Positions 38,423 to 50,419 are shown, counted from the first letter of the stretch. The stretch is DNA of 64,000 nucleotides from Gilliamella sp. wkB178 (GCF_001690705.1 NZ_LZGK01000011.1:496001-560000); one strand, 5' to 3'. Program-made: numbers and translations. Notes: a model not told the origin generated them from the sequence alone.

Positions 38423-38497
38423 TAAAGATAGTAAGGTTTTAAACATGTTAACCATATAATTAATTATAACAAAATTAACAACATGGCAAGTCAACGT

Positions 38498-39913
<1,416 letters not shown>

Positions 39914-40378
39914 ATGGATATACGCAAAATTAAAAAATTAATTGAGTTAGTTGAAGAATCAGGTATTTCTGAACTTGAAATTTCTGAAGGAGAAGAATCG
40001 GTTCGAATTAGTCGTACTGTTCCAACAACAAACTATTCTGCGCCAATACAAAATATTCAAATTCCTCAAGCTGCGCCAGTTGTGGTTGCCCCTAACGCTT
40101 CAACTGAAGTTGTTAGTGAGTCAGCAGAGCCTACTACAACAACAGATAATATCATAAAATCACCAATGGTTGGAACTTTCTATCGTACACCAAGTCCAGA
40201 ATCAAAAGCTTTTGTTGAAGTTGGGCAAACGGTAAATGTTGGTGATGTCCTTTGCATTGTTGAGGCAATGAAAATGATGAACCAAATCGAATCAGAAAAA
40301 GCTGGTACTATCAAAGCTATTTTAGTTGAAAATGGTCAACCAGTTGAATTTGATCAGCCACTATTCATTATTGAATAA
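39914..40378 (+). CDS. accB: Biotin carboxyl carrier protein of acetyl-CoA carboxylase
   Basis: Carries biotin for the first step of fatty acid synthesis. At 154 aa it is standard length. The N-terminal [20 protein letters not shown] helix region, a Pro/Ala/Thr-rich linker (about 45-80) and the C-terminal biotinyl domain with [11 protein letters not shown] (modified Lys in AMKM) are present. Followed 37 bp later by accC. Confidence 0.97.
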   Translation: MDIRKIKKLIELVEESGISELEISEGEESVRISRTVPTTNYSAPIQNIQIPQAAPVVVAPNASTEVVSESAEPTTTTDNIIKSPMVGTFYRTPSPESKAFVEVGQTVNVGDVLCIVEAMKMMNQIESEKAGTIKAILVENGQPVEFDQPLFIIE

Positions 40379-40415
40379 TACGAATTTATATACTTATACG
40401 ATTAAGAGATTGAAT

Positions 40416-41762
40416 ATGCTTGATAAAATTCTTATTGCGAACCGTGGAGAAATAGCTCTACGCATCTTACGAGCATGTAAAGAACTGGGTATTAAAACTG
40501 TCGCGGTTCACTCAACGGCAGATAAAGATTTAAAACATGTGTTACTTGCTGACGAAACTGTCTGCATCGGTCCGGCAGCTTCAGCAAAAAGTTATCTTAA
40601 TATTCCCGCATTAATTTCAGCAGCTGAAGTAACTGGCGCTGCCGCTATTCATCCTGGTTATGGCTTTTTATCTGAAAATGCTGATTTTGCAGAACAAGTT
40701 GAACGTTCTGGTTTTATTTTTATTGGACCAAAACCTGATACTATTCGCTTAATGGGTGATAAAGTCTCAGCTATTCATGCCATGAAAAAAGCTGGAGTAC
40801 CTTGTGTGCCTGGTTCTGATGGTCCACTAAGTAATGATATGGAAACCAATAAACAAATTGCCAAACAAATTGGTTATCCAGTTATTATCAAAGCTTCTGG
40901 TGGTGGTGGTGGTCGAGGAATGCGTATTGTTCGCGAAGAGAAAGAGCTTGAACAATCAATTAAAATGACCAAACTAGAAGCTAAAACTGCTTTTAATAAT
41001 GACATGGTGTATATGGAGAAATTCCTAGAAAACCCACGTCATATAGAAATACAAGTTCTTTCTGATGGGCAAGGTCATGCCGTTTATTTAGGAGAACGTG
41101 ATTGTTCAATGCAAAGACGCCACCAAAAAGTTGTTGAAGAAGCACCTGCAGTAGGTATAACAGCTAAAATGCGGCAGTTTATTGGAGAGCGCTGCGTAAA
41201 TGCATGCATCGAGATCGGCTATCGTGGAGCAGGTACTTTTGAGTTTTTATTTGAGAACGGTGAATTTTATTTCATTGAAATGAATACTCGCATTCAAGTA
41301 GAACACCCAGTTACAGAAATGATAACCGGTGTAGATCTCATTAGAGAACAAATTTTAATTGCCACTGGTAAACCGCTATCAATAAAACAAAGCGATATTA
41401 ATATCAAAGGTCATGCCATTGAATGCCGAATAAACGCTGAAGATCCAAAAACATTTATGCCTTCACCAGGCAAAATTACCCGTTTCCATGCACCTGGAGG
41501 TTTCGGAATTCGTTGGGAATCCCATATTTATGCTGGTTATACTGTACCACCTTATTATGATTCAATGATTGGTAAATTAATTGCCTATGGTGAAACGCGA
41601 GCAGTTGCAATTGCACGCATGAAAAATGCGCTAGCTGAACTTGTTATTGATGGCATTAAAACTAATATTGAACTGCATATTGAAATAATGAATGATAAAA
41701 ATTTCCAAAAAGGTGGCACTAATATTCACTATTTAGAAAAGAAACTAGGCATTTATGAATAA
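40416..41762 (+). CDS. accC: Biotin carboxylase of acetyl-CoA carboxylase
   Basis: ATP-dependent carboxylation of AccB-bound biotin. The start [20 protein letters not shown] is set at 40416 by homology; the open frame extends upstream into accB but that part is not coding. Length is 448 aa. The ATP-grasp glycine loop [14 protein letters not shown] and the active-site segments [25 protein letters not shown] are present. In operon with accB and probably eda. Confidence 0.97.
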   Translation: MLDKILIANRGEIALRILRACKELGIKTVAVHSTADKDLKHVLLADETVCIGPAASAKSYLNIPALISAAEVTGAAAIHPGYGFLSENADFAEQVERSGFIFIGPKPDTIRLMGDKVSAIHAMKKAGVPCVPGSDGPLSNDMETNKQIAKQIGYPVIIKASGGGGGRGMRIVREEKELEQSIKMTKLEAKTAFNNDMVYMEKFLENPRHIEIQVLSDGQGHAVYLGERDCSMQRRHQKVVEEAPAVGITAKMRQFIGERCVNACIEIGYRGAGTFEFLFENGEFYFIEMNTRIQVEHPVTEMITGVDLIREQILIATGKPLSIKQSDINIKGHAIECRINAEDPKTFMPSPGKITRFHAPGGFGIRWESHIYAGYTVPPYYDSMIGKLIAYGETRAVAIARMKNALAELVIDGIKTNIELHIEIMNDKNFQKGGTNIHYLEKKLGIYE

Positions 41763-41830
41763 TAAAATAATCTCATTTACTAGAGATTAATAAGATATTT
41801 AATTAACAATATGAAATGGATAAAGAACAA

Positions 41831-42469
41831 ATGAAAAACTGGAAAAAAAGTGCTGAAGAAATTTTAACTATGGGCCCAGTGGTTCCTGTTATTGTGATTG
41901 AACGTTTAGAAGATGCTGTTCCATTAGCTAAAGCTCTTATTGCTGGTGGTGTTAAAGTATTAGAGGTTACTCTAAGAACTGCCTGTGCGCTAGATGCCAT
42001 CAAGAAAATCATTAAAGAAGTTCCTGAAGCCGTTGTAGGAGCAGGTACTGTAACTACTGTTGAGCAATTAAAACAAGTTACAGATGCTGGTGTAGAATTT
42101 ATAATTACCCCTGGTATTACTGATGGTATTTTGAAAGCTGCCGTTGAAGGTTCGGTACCTGTAATCCCTGGTATTGCTACTATTTCTGAACTATTAACTG
42201 CCCAAGAATATGGTTTAACTGCATTAAAATTCTTTCCTGCAGAAATAAATGGTGGCGTAGCTGCATTAAAAGCCTTTGCTGGTCCTTGTAGTTATATGAA
42301 GTTTTGCCCAACTGGTGGTGTAAACTCTAAAAATTACCGCGATTATTTAGCATTAAATAATGTACTTTGTGTTGGTGGTACTTGGTTCATTCCAACCGAT
42401 GCCATTGCTAAAGGTGACTTTGCTAAAATAACGCAAATGGCTAAAGAAGCCGTTGCTGGTGCACAATAA
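41831..42469 (+). CDS. eda: KDPG/KHG aldolase
   Basis: Splits 2-keto-3-deoxy-6-phosphogluconate to pyruvate and glyceraldehyde 3-phosphate (Entner-Doudoroff), and also acts on 4-hydroxy-2-oxoglutarate. The start is placed at the Met of [12 protein letters not shown] (212 aa), matching E. coli Eda; an earlier ATG at 41816 adds five residues. The Schiff-base Lys lies in [11 protein letters not shown]. It follows accC by 68 bp on the same strand, unlike E. coli. With a GntP-type transporter in the window it suggests use of gluconate-like acids. Confidence 0.95.
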   Translation: MKNWKKSAEEILTMGPVVPVIVIERLEDAVPLAKALIAGGVKVLEVTLRTACALDAIKKIIKEVPEAVVGAGTVTTVEQLKQVTDAGVEFIITPGITDGILKAAVEGSVPVIPGIATISELLTAQEYGLTALKFFPAEINGGVAALKAFAGPCSYMKFCPTGGVNSKNYRDYLALNNVLCVGGTWFIPTDAIAKGDFAKITQMAKEAVAGAQ

Positions 42470-42500
42470 AAATTGATACCGCCGAGAAATCGGCGGTATC
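42466..42500 (-). terminator. Terminator of yadGH (shared with eda)
   Basis: GATACCGCCGA-GAAA-TCGGCGGTATC (42475-42500) is an 11-bp stem with a GNRA-type loop. On the minus strand it runs into AATTTTTATTG, so it ends yadGH. It also sits just after the eda stop and may stop that transcript, though the plus-strand T-run is poor. Confidence 0.82.
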
Positions 42501-42526
42501 ATCACAATCAATACTACTCATTCGCG

Positions 42527-43297
42527 TCAGTTACGTAATCCCTTACCTTTCTCAATTAACCGCCAAGCTAATAAATAAAGAACTGAAACGAATAAAATTA
42601 ACATCGAAAATGTTACCCATAATGACACATCACTAATACCTAAAAAACCATAACGAAAACCATTAATCATATACACAATTGGATTGAGTTTAGATACCCA
42701 CTGCCAAATAGCTGGTAGCATAGTTATTGAATAAAATACTCCACCTAGATAAGTTAACGGTGTCAAAACAAAAGTTGGTATAATACTAATATCATCAAAA
42801 CTTTTAGCAAAAACCGCATTAAGTAAGCCTGCTAATGAAAATAAAACGGAAGTTAACAATAAAGTACAAATAACAAAAAACCACGAGTGAACTTGATAAC
42901 TAACAAAAAGCAATGACACTATAGTGACTAAAACCCCTGTTAAAATACCCCTCATAACACCACCGCCAACATAACCCCAAATAATAATATGTGTTGGCAC
43001 TGGTGCAACCAATAACTCTTCAATATTATGCTGAAATTTCGCACTAAAAAAAGATGAACAAACATTAGTATAAGAGTTAGTTATCACCGACATCATAATT
43101 AGCCCCGGCACAATGAATGCCATATAACTAAAGCCCCCCATATTTCCTACTCGCGAACCAATTAAATTCCCAAAAATAATAAAATACAGTGACATGGTGA
43201 TAACAGGAGGAATCAAAGTTTGAATCCATATCCTTAAAAATCGCGTAACTTCCTTACGCCAAATACTTTTTAAGGCTATCCAGTATAAACTATTCAT
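42527..43297 (-). CDS. yadH: ABC-2 type transporter permease YadH
   Basis: Inner-membrane permease of 256 aa with about six membrane segments and the ABC-2 signature region PVIYMINGFRYGFLG-like (NPIVYMINGFRYGFLG). Matches E. coli YadH in length and neighbours. It overlaps the ATPase gene yadG by 4 bp, so the two subunits are coupled. Substrate is unknown. Confidence 0.92.
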   Translation of the reverse strand: MNSLYWIALKSIWRKEVTRFLRIWIQTLIPPVITMSLYFIIFGNLIGSRVGNMGGFSYMAFIVPGLIMMSVITNSYTNVCSSFFSAKFQHNIEELLVAPVPTHIIIWGYVGGGVMRGILTGVLVTIVSLLFVSYQVHSWFFVICTLLLTSVLFSLAGLLNAVFAKSFDDISIIPTFVLTPLTYLGGVFYSITMLPAIWQWVSKLNPIVYMINGFRYGFLGISDVSLWVTFSMLILFVSVLYLLAWRLIEKGKGLRN

Positions 43298-44235
43298 GAA
43301 ATTCCCCCTTTCCCTTGACTGTCATCATGCAAAAGGCTTACGAATAACTCTTCTAATCGATTAGCTTTATTGCGCATACTAATTACTTTAATTTGTTGTT
43401 GATTAAGTTGCTCAAATAAATAATTTAACCCCAATTTTTTATCGATTCTCACTTCTAACTCACCAGGTTCAATTTCTGAAAAACAATAATCATTTAATAC
43501 AACTGGGTTAGCTGTGGGTAAATAGTCAATAATAATTGTTTCTGATTGACTATTAGCTAACAGATCACGCATGGACGAATTTGCAATTAATTCACCATGT
43601 TGAATAATACCAATATGGCGGCAAAGCATTTCTGCCTCTTCTAAATAATGTGTTGTAAGAATTATAGTTATACCTTGTTGGTTAATTTTACGCAGGAAAT
43701 CCCACATCGACCGTCGCAACTCAATATCGACACCTGCAGTAGGTTCATCGAGAATTAATAATTTAGGTTCGTGAACCAAGGCTCTAGCTATCATTAAACG
43801 CCTTTTCATGCCCCCTGATAACATACCAGCTCGACTATGGCGTTTATCCCATAGATCTAAAATTTTTAAATATTTCTCCGCTCGTTCTAAGGCTAACTTA
43901 CGCGGCAAACCATAATAACCACCTTGATTAGCGACTATTTGTATCACTTCCTCAAACTGATTAAAATTAAATTCTTGTGGCACAAGGCCCAATTGTCTTT
44001 TGGCATTAACCACTTCAGTATCTAAATCATAACCAAAAATTTTCACTTGACCTGAAGTTTTAGTAACTAAGGAACTAATAATACCAATTGTAGTAGATTT
44101 ACCTGCACCATTTGGTCCTAACAAAGCATAAAAATCACCAGACTGGACTGTCAAATTGATACCTTTTAATGCTTGTACACCATTTTTATAAATTTTTTTG
44201 AGCGCGATTAATTCTAACGCCGGAGTGGCTAACAT
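43294..44235 (-). CDS. yadG: ABC transporter ATP-binding protein YadG
   Basis: ATPase partner of YadH. Walker A LLGPNGAGKST (about 35-45), signature LSGGMKRRLMIARAL, Walker B PKLLILDEPTAGVD and the switch His in LTTHYLEEAE are intact. It is 313 aa. Substrate is not known; the family includes drug and polysaccharide exporters. Confidence 0.92.
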   Translation of the reverse strand: MLATPALELIALKKIYKNGVQALKGINLTVQSGDFYALLGPNGAGKSTTIGIISSLVTKTSGQVKIFGYDLDTEVVNAKRQLGLVPQEFNFNQFEEVIQIVANQGGYYGLPRKLALERAEKYLKILDLWDKRHSRAGMLSGGMKRRLMIARALVHEPKLLILDEPTAGVDIELRRSMWDFLRKINQQGITIILTTHYLEEAEMLCRHIGIIQHGELIANSSMRDLLANSQSETIIIDYLPTANPVVLNDYCFSEIEPGELEVRIDKKLGLNYLFEQLNQQQIKVISMRNKANRLEELFVSLLHDDSQGKGGIS

Positions 44236-44456
44236 AAATTTATCCTAAGTGAATAATTTGCTAATAATTAGGGATTTTATTTTTTTAATAAATTTATCAA
44301 TATAGTCAATCTAATCTGTTGTTGTAAAGGTATTTTTAGTATTATTCGTAATAACTAAAATAAAATTATGCTGAGCATAATGGCATAACCTAATTGCAAT
44401 AACCTAATATTGGTAATAAATTTATAGGTAAATAAGATCATTAAGGAATAAATAGT

Positions 44457-45026
44457 ATGCTTAAAATTGGCTTAGTTTCTGTATCAGATAGAGCATCAAA
44501 TGGCACTTATCAAGACCAAGGTATCCCAGCACTGATAACTTGGTTACAAACAGCATTAATAACCCCTTTTGTAACTGAAAATCGAGTCATTCCCGATGAT
44601 CAAACTATCATTGAAACAACCTTATGTGATCTAGTTGATAATTTACATTGTGATCTCATTATAACTACCGGTGGAACGGGTCCGGCATTACGCGATGTTA
44701 CTCCTGATGCCACATTGGCTATTGCAGATCGTGTTATGCCTGGATTTGGTGAACAAATGCGGCAAATTAGTTTACATTTTGTGCCTACAGCTATTTTATC
44801 AAGACAAGTTGCAGTTATTCGCAATAAATGTCTAATTTTAAACCTCCCAGGGCAACCTAGGTCGATCCAAGAAACACTTGAAGGCGTTAAAGATGAACAA
44901 GGGAATGTCATTGTTAGTGGAATTTTTGCCAGTGTTCCTTATTGCATCCAATTACTAGATGGACCTTATATAGAAACGCACGAACACATTGTTAAAGCTT
45001 TTCGCCCAAAAAATGCGCGTAAATAG
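44457..45026 (+). CDS. mog: Molybdopterin adenylyltransferase Mog
   Basis: Adenylates molybdopterin before molybdenum insertion. It is 189 aa. Recognisable blocks are IGLVSVSDRASNGTYQDQGI, LIITTGGTGPALRDVTPDAT and LPGQPRSIQETLEGV. TAAGGAA ribosome site. Its presence implies molybdoenzymes elsewhere in the genome; no other molybdenum cofactor gene is in the window. Confidence 0.94.
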   Translation: MLKIGLVSVSDRASNGTYQDQGIPALITWLQTALITPFVTENRVIPDDQTIIETTLCDLVDNLHCDLIITTGGTGPALRDVTPDATLAIADRVMPGFGEQMRQISLHFVPTAILSRQVAVIRNKCLILNLPGQPRSIQETLEGVKDEQGNVIVSGIFASVPYCIQLLDGPYIETHEHIVKAFRPKNARK

Positions 45027-45049
45027 AATTTATAATTTTATGCAGATTT

Positions 45050-45088
45050 AATGCATAATTATGTAATATTATTGTATAATTACCCAAT
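45050..45088 (+). promoter_or_regulatory. Tandem ARG boxes upstream of argR
   Basis: Two 18-bp near-palindromes have cores TGCATAATTATGTA (45052-45065) and TGTATAATTACCCA (45073-45086). They resemble the ArgR consensus wnTGAATwwwwATTCAnw. Their centres are exactly 21 bp apart, the spacing seen in ArgR operator pairs. They lie 65-100 bp before the argR start, which indicates autoregulation. Confidence 0.75.
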
Positions 45089-45150
45089 AATATATACAAA
45101 TTTATACTGCTTTATTGAAAATAATAATTAACCACCTTCCAAGGAATATT

Positions 45151-45609
45151 ATGAAACAAGATGAACTCACTAAAACTTTCAAAGAAATGCTTTTACAAGA
45201 AAAGTTCAGTTCACAAATTGAAATAGTTCAAGCTTTACAAGAACAGGGATTTGATAATATTAATCAATCTAAAGTATCAAGAATGTTAACTAAATTTGGC
45301 GCAGTGCGTACCCGGAATGCTAAATCAGAAATGGTATATTGCTTACCAACTGAAATGAGTGTACCTACAACTAGTAGTCCATTAAAAAATTTAGTGATAG
45401 ATATTGATTATAATAGTTCCATGGTTGTTATACGCACCAGCCCTGGTGCAGCGCAATTAATTGCTCGATTACTCGATTCAATTGGTAAATCTGAAGGTAT
45501 TTTAGGATCAATTGCTGGCGACGATACCATCTTTAGTACACCAACCAAAGCATGTACTGTCAAAAAATTATATCAAACTATCATTGAATTATTTGAACGT
45601 GAATTATAA
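45151..45609 (+). CDS. argR: Arginine repressor ArgR
   Basis: Hexameric arginine-dependent repressor. The start at 45151 (152 aa, [15 protein letters not shown]) has an AAGGAA ribosome site and fits homologues; the frame opens 12 codons earlier. The winged helix contains [20 protein letters not shown] followed by RTRNAK. The C-terminal arginine-binding domain has [14 protein letters not shown] and [10 protein letters not shown]-like [10 protein letters not shown]. Tandem ARG boxes lie in front. Confidence 0.97.
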   Translation: MKQDELTKTFKEMLLQEKFSSQIEIVQALQEQGFDNINQSKVSRMLTKFGAVRTRNAKSEMVYCLPTEMSVPTTSSPLKNLVIDIDYNSSMVVIRTSPGAAQLIARLLDSIGKSEGILGSIAGDDTIFSTPTKACTVKKLYQTIIELFEREL

Positions 45610-45717
45610 ATATTTGTAATAAAACATCCTAATAATAAATAATTTTTTGATATGTAATCTATTGACATAATTAACAAAACCGTTAATCTTATGATTACTC
45701 AAATAATTGAGATTTAA

Positions 45718-45886
45718 AAAAAGAAGAGGCGCATTACTCAGGTAAATCATTTTAGGTGCTGGAACCGCTAACAAATGATTAAGGGGATGTAATGCCGAGG
45801 TTTGATTGTTAATTCAGCAACCAATCAAATCGACTGCAAGGGCTGAATCCCTTGGGTTGTCACCCTAACAGGTGGAGCGCTTCATG
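45718..45886 (+). ncRNA. Lysine riboswitch (L box) upstream of lysC
   Basis: Lysine-sensing aptamer in the lysC leader. Conserved segments appear in order: AGAAGAGGCGC, GGTGCTGGAACC, GGGGATGTAATGCCGAGG, GGCTGAATCCCTTGGGTTG followed by TCACC, and GGTGGAGCGCTTC. These match the E. coli lysC leader closely. About 80 nt separate it from the lysC ATG. I see no classic terminator there, so control is probably at translation or by RNA decay, as in E. coli. Confidence 0.95.
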
Positions 45887-45968
45887 GTTTGTACTTTTTC
45901 ATCTGCAAATTGAACATTCCTCTCGCTCTATCTCTTTTAAAAATAAAAATTTTTAATATGAGGAATCC

Positions 45969-47333
45969 ATGGAAACATCATTTGTAATTGCCAAATTTGG
46001 TGGGACTAGTGTTGCAGATTATCCTGCAATGGTAAATAGTGCTAACATTGTTATAGCAAACCCTAAGGTTAAAGTTGTAGTGTTATCAGCTTCCGCTGGT
46101 ATAACTAATTTATTAGTTGCGCTAGCAGAAGGACGAGCCCCCGATGTTCGCGCACAACATCTTGCTAAAATTCAAACCATTCAATACAACATCTTAGAAC
46201 AACTACCTGAAAACCCACAATTACGCGCTGAAATTGATCAGATCATTAGCAATATTGCTTCACTTTCCGAGGCAGCTAGCCTTGCTACTTCACCAGCTTT
46301 AACTGATGAACTTGTCAGTCATGGTGAAATAATGTCTTCTAAGCTTTTTGTCGAAATTTTGAAAGAACAACAAAAACATGCTATTTGGTTTGATGTTCGT
46401 AAAGTGATGCGTACTGATAATAAATTTGGCAAAGCCGTGCCTAAAATAGAAGAAATTAAACAACTTTGCTGTGCACACCTAAAATCATTAATCAATAATA
46501 ACATTATTGTTACGCAAGGATTTATTGGTAGTGAAAGCTCTGGTAAAACCACCACATTAGGTCGAGGTGGAAGTGATTATACTGCGGCGTTACTTGGCGA
46601 AGCATTAAATGCAACGCAAATTGATATTTGGACCGATGTAGCAGGTATCTATACTACCGATCCTCGCATAACACCAGCAGCTAAACGCATTGATGAAATT
46701 TCATTTGCTGAAGCGGCTGAAATGGCGACTTTTGGAGCCAAAGTCTTACACCCCGCCACACTAGTTCCTGCTGTGCGCAGTAATATTCCTGTTTTTGTTG
46801 GTTCCAGTAAAGCCCCTCAAGCTGGGGGCACAATTGTTTACAATACCAATAGTATTACCTCAGAATTGCCTTCATTTAGAGCATTGGCACTCCGGCGCAA
46901 ACAAACATTACTGACACTAACCAGTTTAAACATGCTCTATGCCCAAGGTTTTTTAGCTAATGTATTTACTATTTTAGCTAAACATAATATTTCCGTAGAT
47001 TTAGTTACCACTTCTGAGGTAAGCGTTGCCTTAACTATCGATACCACCGGTACTAATACCAATGGCAATAGCTTATTAACCAAAGCGCTGTTTGATGAAC
47101 TTTCTACTCTTTGCCATGTTGAAGTACAAGAAGATCTGGCATTAATTGCGATTATTGGCAATAACCTTACAACCACTAAAGGTGTAGCCAAAGAAGTCTT
47201 TGGTGCCTTAGATGATTTTAGCATTCGCCTTTGTTGTTATGGAGCAAGTACCCATAACGCTTGCTTTTTAGTAAAAAATAATGAAGCAGATACTATTATA
47301 AAATTATTACATCACAATATTTTTGAAAAATAG
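45969..47333 (+). CDS. lysC: Lysine-sensitive aspartokinase III
   Basis: Phosphorylates aspartate at the entry to the lysine/threonine/methionine branch. Monofunctional, 454 aa. FAKFGGTSVADYPAM at the N-terminus, TLGRGGSDYTAALLGEAL and IWTDVAGIYTTDPR are kinase motifs. Two ACT domains occupy about 305-454. The lysine riboswitch in front and expected feedback by lysine give two layers of control. GAGGAA ribosome site. Confidence 0.97.
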   Translation: METSFVIAKFGGTSVADYPAMVNSANIVIANPKVKVVVLSASAGITNLLVALAEGRAPDVRAQHLAKIQTIQYNILEQLPENPQLRAEIDQIISNIASLSEAASLATSPALTDELVSHGEIMSSKLFVEILKEQQKHAIWFDVRKVMRTDNKFGKAVPKIEEIKQLCCAHLKSLINNNIIVTQGFIGSESSGKTTTLGRGGSDYTAALLGEALNATQIDIWTDVAGIYTTDPRITPAAKRIDEISFAEAAEMATFGAKVLHPATLVPAVRSNIPVFVGSSKAPQAGGTIVYNTNSITSELPSFRALALRRKQTLLTLTSLNMLYAQGFLANVFTILAKHNISVDLVTTSEVSVALTIDTTGTNTNGNSLLTKALFDELSTLCHVEVQEDLALIAIIGNNLTTTKGVAKEVFGALDDFSIRLCCYGASTHNACFLVKNNEADTIIKLLHHNIFEK

Positions 47334-47357
47334 GCTCAATACTTAATTGCTACAATA

Positions 47358-47383
47358 ATTCCGTCGGTAGTCGCCGACGGAAT
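47358..47383 (+). terminator. Hairpin after lysC
   Basis: ATTCCGTCGG (47358-47367) and CCGACGGAAT (47374-47383) form a 10-bp stem 25 bp past the lysC stop. There is no T-run, so it may be a decay barrier rather than a true terminator. Confidence 0.5.
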
Positions 47384-47537
47384 CTATAAAATCGGTTTTA
47401 ACACAGTCTATTACTAATCCATCGTTCTATATTATTATTGTCTGTAATTGCAAGTTGATTGAGTAAATACCCTTTTTTTGTTATATTGCCACCAATTTCA
47501 TTTCTGTAAATATGTCAATTTATCATTAGGATATTTT

Positions 47538-48929
47538 ATGCTTAAGATCTATAACACCCTCACTCGTGAAAAAGAACTATTTCAATCTATTACCCCCAAT
47601 AAAGTTGGGATGTATGTGTGTGGAGTGACTATTTACGATCTTTGTCATATTGGCCATGCCCGTACTTTCGTCGCCTTTGACGTTATCACTCGCTATCTAC
47701 GTTTTTTAGGTTATGAATTAACTTATGTCCGCAATATCACCGATGTTGATGACAAAATTATTAAACGTGCGCTTGAAAATGGTGAAACTTGTGATCAACT
47801 AACTGACCGCATGTTACAAGAAATGTATGCCGATTTTGACGCACTTAATATTAAACGACCTGATGCTGAACCGCGAGCTACTCGCCATATGCCACAAATT
47901 ATTCAGTTAGTCGAAGAACTACTCAAAAAAGATCATGCGTATATTGCCGATAATGGTGATGTTATGTTTGCGGTAGATAGTGATCCCAATTATGGAATTT
48001 TATCGCGTCAAAATTTAGAACAGCTTCAAGCCGGTGCACGTGTAGATGTGGTTGACGTTAAACGTAACCCAATGGACTTTGTACTTTGGAAAATGTCCAA
48101 ACCTAATGAACCTAGCTGGGATTCCCCTTGGGGTAAAGGTCGTCCCGGTTGGCACATTGAATGTTCGGCTATGAATAGCTACCAATTAGGTCATCATTTT
48201 GATATTCACGGCGGTGGTTCTGATTTGATGTTTCCTCATCATGAAAATGAAATCGCCCAATCAACCTGTGCGCATGACGGGCAATATGTCAACTATTGGA
48301 TGCATTCTGGCATGGTAATGATTGACCAAGAAAAGATGTCTAAATCATTAAATAATTTTTTCACTATTCGTGATGTGTTAACACACTATGATGCCGAAAC
48401 AGTCCGTTATTTTTTACTGTCTGGCCATTATCGTAGTCAATTAAATTACACTGAAGAGAATTTAAAACAAGCCCGAATAGCACTTGAACGTTTATATACT
48501 GCGTTACGTGATACCGATGCTAACCATCCGCACACCACGCCAGATAGTGATTATTATCGGCAATTCTGTAATGCCATGAATGATGACTTTAATACTCCGG
48601 AAGCATATTCAACCTTATTTGATTTAGCTAGAGAGATTAATAAAGCTAAAGCCGATAATGATATGTCATTAGCCAATGAATTAGCTGCAGAATTACGTTA
48701 TTTAGCTTCAGTTCTTGGGCTGCTAGAGCAAGACCCTGTTAAATTTTTGCAAGGTGAAAACCAAGATGATGTTGATGCCAACTTAGTTGAAGCCTTGATT
48801 AAACAACGCAATGAAGCACGTGCTAATAAAAACTGGGGTCTCGCCGATGATGCCAGAGACAAATTAAATGCCATGAATATTCTTGTTGAAGATGGTGCCA
48901 ATGGTACTACTTGGCGCAAAAAAAATTAA
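47538..48929 (+). CDS. cysS: Cysteinyl-tRNA synthetase
   Basis: Charges tRNA-Cys. The start at 47538 ([14 protein letters not shown], 463 aa) fits homologues; the upstream frame extension of 20 codons is not coding. HIGH motif in [14 protein letters not shown] motif in [10 protein letters not shown], and zinc ligands in YVCGVT, ECSAM and [11 protein letters not shown] are present. Confidence 0.98.
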   Translation: MLKIYNTLTREKELFQSITPNKVGMYVCGVTIYDLCHIGHARTFVAFDVITRYLRFLGYELTYVRNITDVDDKIIKRALENGETCDQLTDRMLQEMYADFDALNIKRPDAEPRATRHMPQIIQLVEELLKKDHAYIADNGDVMFAVDSDPNYGILSRQNLEQLQAGARVDVVDVKRNPMDFVLWKMSKPNEPSWDSPWGKGRPGWHIECSAMNSYQLGHHFDIHGGGSDLMFPHHENEIAQSTCAHDGQYVNYWMHSGMVMIDQEKMSKSLNNFFTIRDVLTHYDAETVRYFLLSGHYRSQLNYTEENLKQARIALERLYTALRDTDANHPHTTPDSDYYRQFCNAMNDDFNTPEAYSTLFDLAREINKAKADNDMSLANELAAELRYLASVLGLLEQDPVKFLQGENQDDVDANLVEALIKQRNEARANKNWGLADDARDKLNAMNILVEDGANGTTWRKKN

Positions 48930-48954
48930 TAAATTTCTATTAATAGACAATTAT

Positions 48955-48988
48955 TAAAACACCCACATTTTTGTGGGTGTTGTTATTG
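48955..48988. terminator. Bidirectional terminator between cysS and trmJ
   Basis: ACACCCACA (48959-48967), a TTTT loop and TGTGGGTGT (48972-48980). T-rich flanks occur on both strands (TGTTATT rightwards, TTTAATAATT leftwards). The two genes converge here. Confidence 0.82.
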
Positions 48989-48993
48989 AACAA

Positions 48994-49743
48994 TTATCTT
49001 AGCTTCTTATCAATTGAAGTTAAAATCCCACGTAAAATATTCAATTCTTGTTGCTCAATATGTGCGCGCGTAAATAACCGCCGCAAACGCCCCATAATTT
49101 GCCCCGGGTGATTAGCATTAATGAAACCGGTATCTAATAAAGTCTGTTGTAAATGCTGATAAAAACGCTCAATATCAGCATTACTTGGAAAATCAATATC
49201 GGCTACTTCAATCGGTTGGCTGGTAAGATCTTGAGTATTTAACATCGACATGCGAATTTCATAACAAAGCACTTGCACCGACATAGCCAAATTTAAAGAA
49301 CTATAATCAGGATTAGCTGGAATACTAACATGGTAATCACATTTTTGTAGTTCATCATTAGTTAAACCAACGCGTTCACGACCAAATACCAAAGCTACTT
49401 TGCTATTAACCGTTTGTTGTATGATTTTGTCAGCACACTCTTTAGGCGTTAAATTAGGCCATTGTAAACTACGAGAACGAGCACTGGTTCCTATCACAAG
49501 ATTACAATCAGCAATCGCTTGGTTTAGTGATGAAAAGATCTGCGCATTTTTAATAATATCACTGGCTCCGGCCGCTAACGAAATTGATTGAGAGTCAGGC
49601 TTAATAATTGGATTAACCAAGCAAAGATTAGTTAATCCCATAGTTTTCATAGCTCTGGCGGCAGAACCCATATTGCCTGTATGAGATGTTTCAACTAAAA
49701 CTATTTTAATATTATCTAAATAATGCACATTATCCTCATTCAT
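48994..49743 (-). CDS. trmJ: tRNA (cytidine/uridine-2'-O-)-methyltransferase TrmJ
   Basis: SPOUT methyltransferase modifying position 32 of several tRNAs. It is 249 aa. The SPOUT core shows [51 protein letters not shown] and [16 protein letters not shown]. The C-terminal [20 protein letters not shown] segment matches E. coli TrmJ. iscR, its usual downstream neighbour, is absent. Confidence 0.95.
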   Translation of the reverse strand: MNEDNVHYLDNIKIVLVETSHTGNMGSAARAMKTMGLTNLCLVNPIIKPDSQSISLAAGASDIIKNAQIFSSLNQAIADCNLVIGTSARSRSLQWPNLTPKECADKIIQQTVNSKVALVFGRERVGLTNDELQKCDYHVSIPANPDYSSLNLAMSVQVLCYEIRMSMLNTQDLTSQPIEVADIDFPSNADIERFYQHLQQTLLDTGFINANHPGQIMGRLRRLFTRAHIEQQELNILRGILTSIDKKLR

Positions 49744-50060
49744 AACGCTTAAAACTGCTAATTATAGTTAGTATATACTAAAACAAATTCAAGGTGCATT
49801 TAGATTAATTACTGCTGGCAAGCACAGTAACATTTAGACAATATTATTTATACTACTCGTAATTTATTGCTACTACTGTTTTAAAGCAGATAAATTAAAT
49901 TTATCACAAATTAAGCAAACAATTTATTTTCTATTTAATTATATAATAATCAAATTGTTATAATTTTTTTATTGACGAAATACAAATAATTTGCCAATGT
50001 AGTCATTAGCAACATTAATCATGTTAGCAATATTGGTTAACAACTATAAGGAGGTCTACT
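49744..50060. other. Divergent trmJ-raiA control region
   Basis: On the minus strand TATAAT (49766-49761) serves trmJ. The 14-bp palindrome TTAGTATATACTAA (49768-49781) lies just upstream of it, in the spacer. On the raiA side AACAT-TAATC-ATGTT (50011-50025) is a small dyad, followed by a very strong AAGGAGG ribosome site. I could not fix the raiA promoter. No gene is seen in this 317-bp stretch. Confidence 0.45.
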
Positions 50061-50390
50061 ATGACTTTAAGTATTACCAGTAAACAAATGGATATAACTC
50101 CAGCAATTCGCAGTTATCTAGAAGATAAATTTACTAAATTAGATAAATGGAGAGCACAGTTAATAAATCCTCACTTTATTTTATCCAAAGAACCCGATGG
50201 ATTTATTATTGATGCAACGATTGCTACAAAAGGATCACCATTAGTTGCTTCTGCTAAGCATATAGATATGTACGCTGCAATTAATGATCTTATTGGTAAA
50301 CTTGAAAAACAGCTTAATAAACTTCAACATAAAGGTGAATCCCGCCGTGCTTTTGACAGCATAAAAGGGACTGTACCTGAAGAAGAATAG
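50061..50390 (+). CDS. raiA: Ribosome-associated inhibitor RaiA (YfiA)
   Basis: Binds 30S in stationary phase or cold, blocks initiation and stabilises 70S monomers. It is 109 aa. [33 protein letters not shown] and [20 protein letters not shown] match E. coli RaiA nearly throughout, including a short acidic tail. The raiA-pheA neighbourhood is conserved. It ends in its own strong terminator. Confidence 0.95.
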   Translation: MTLSITSKQMDITPAIRSYLEDKFTKLDKWRAQLINPHFILSKEPDGFIIDATIATKGSPLVASAKHIDMYAAINDLIGKLEKQLNKLQHKGESRRAFDSIKGTVPEEE

Positions 50391-50419
50391 TTGAGACCAT
50401 CCCAATAAATTTAATTTAA

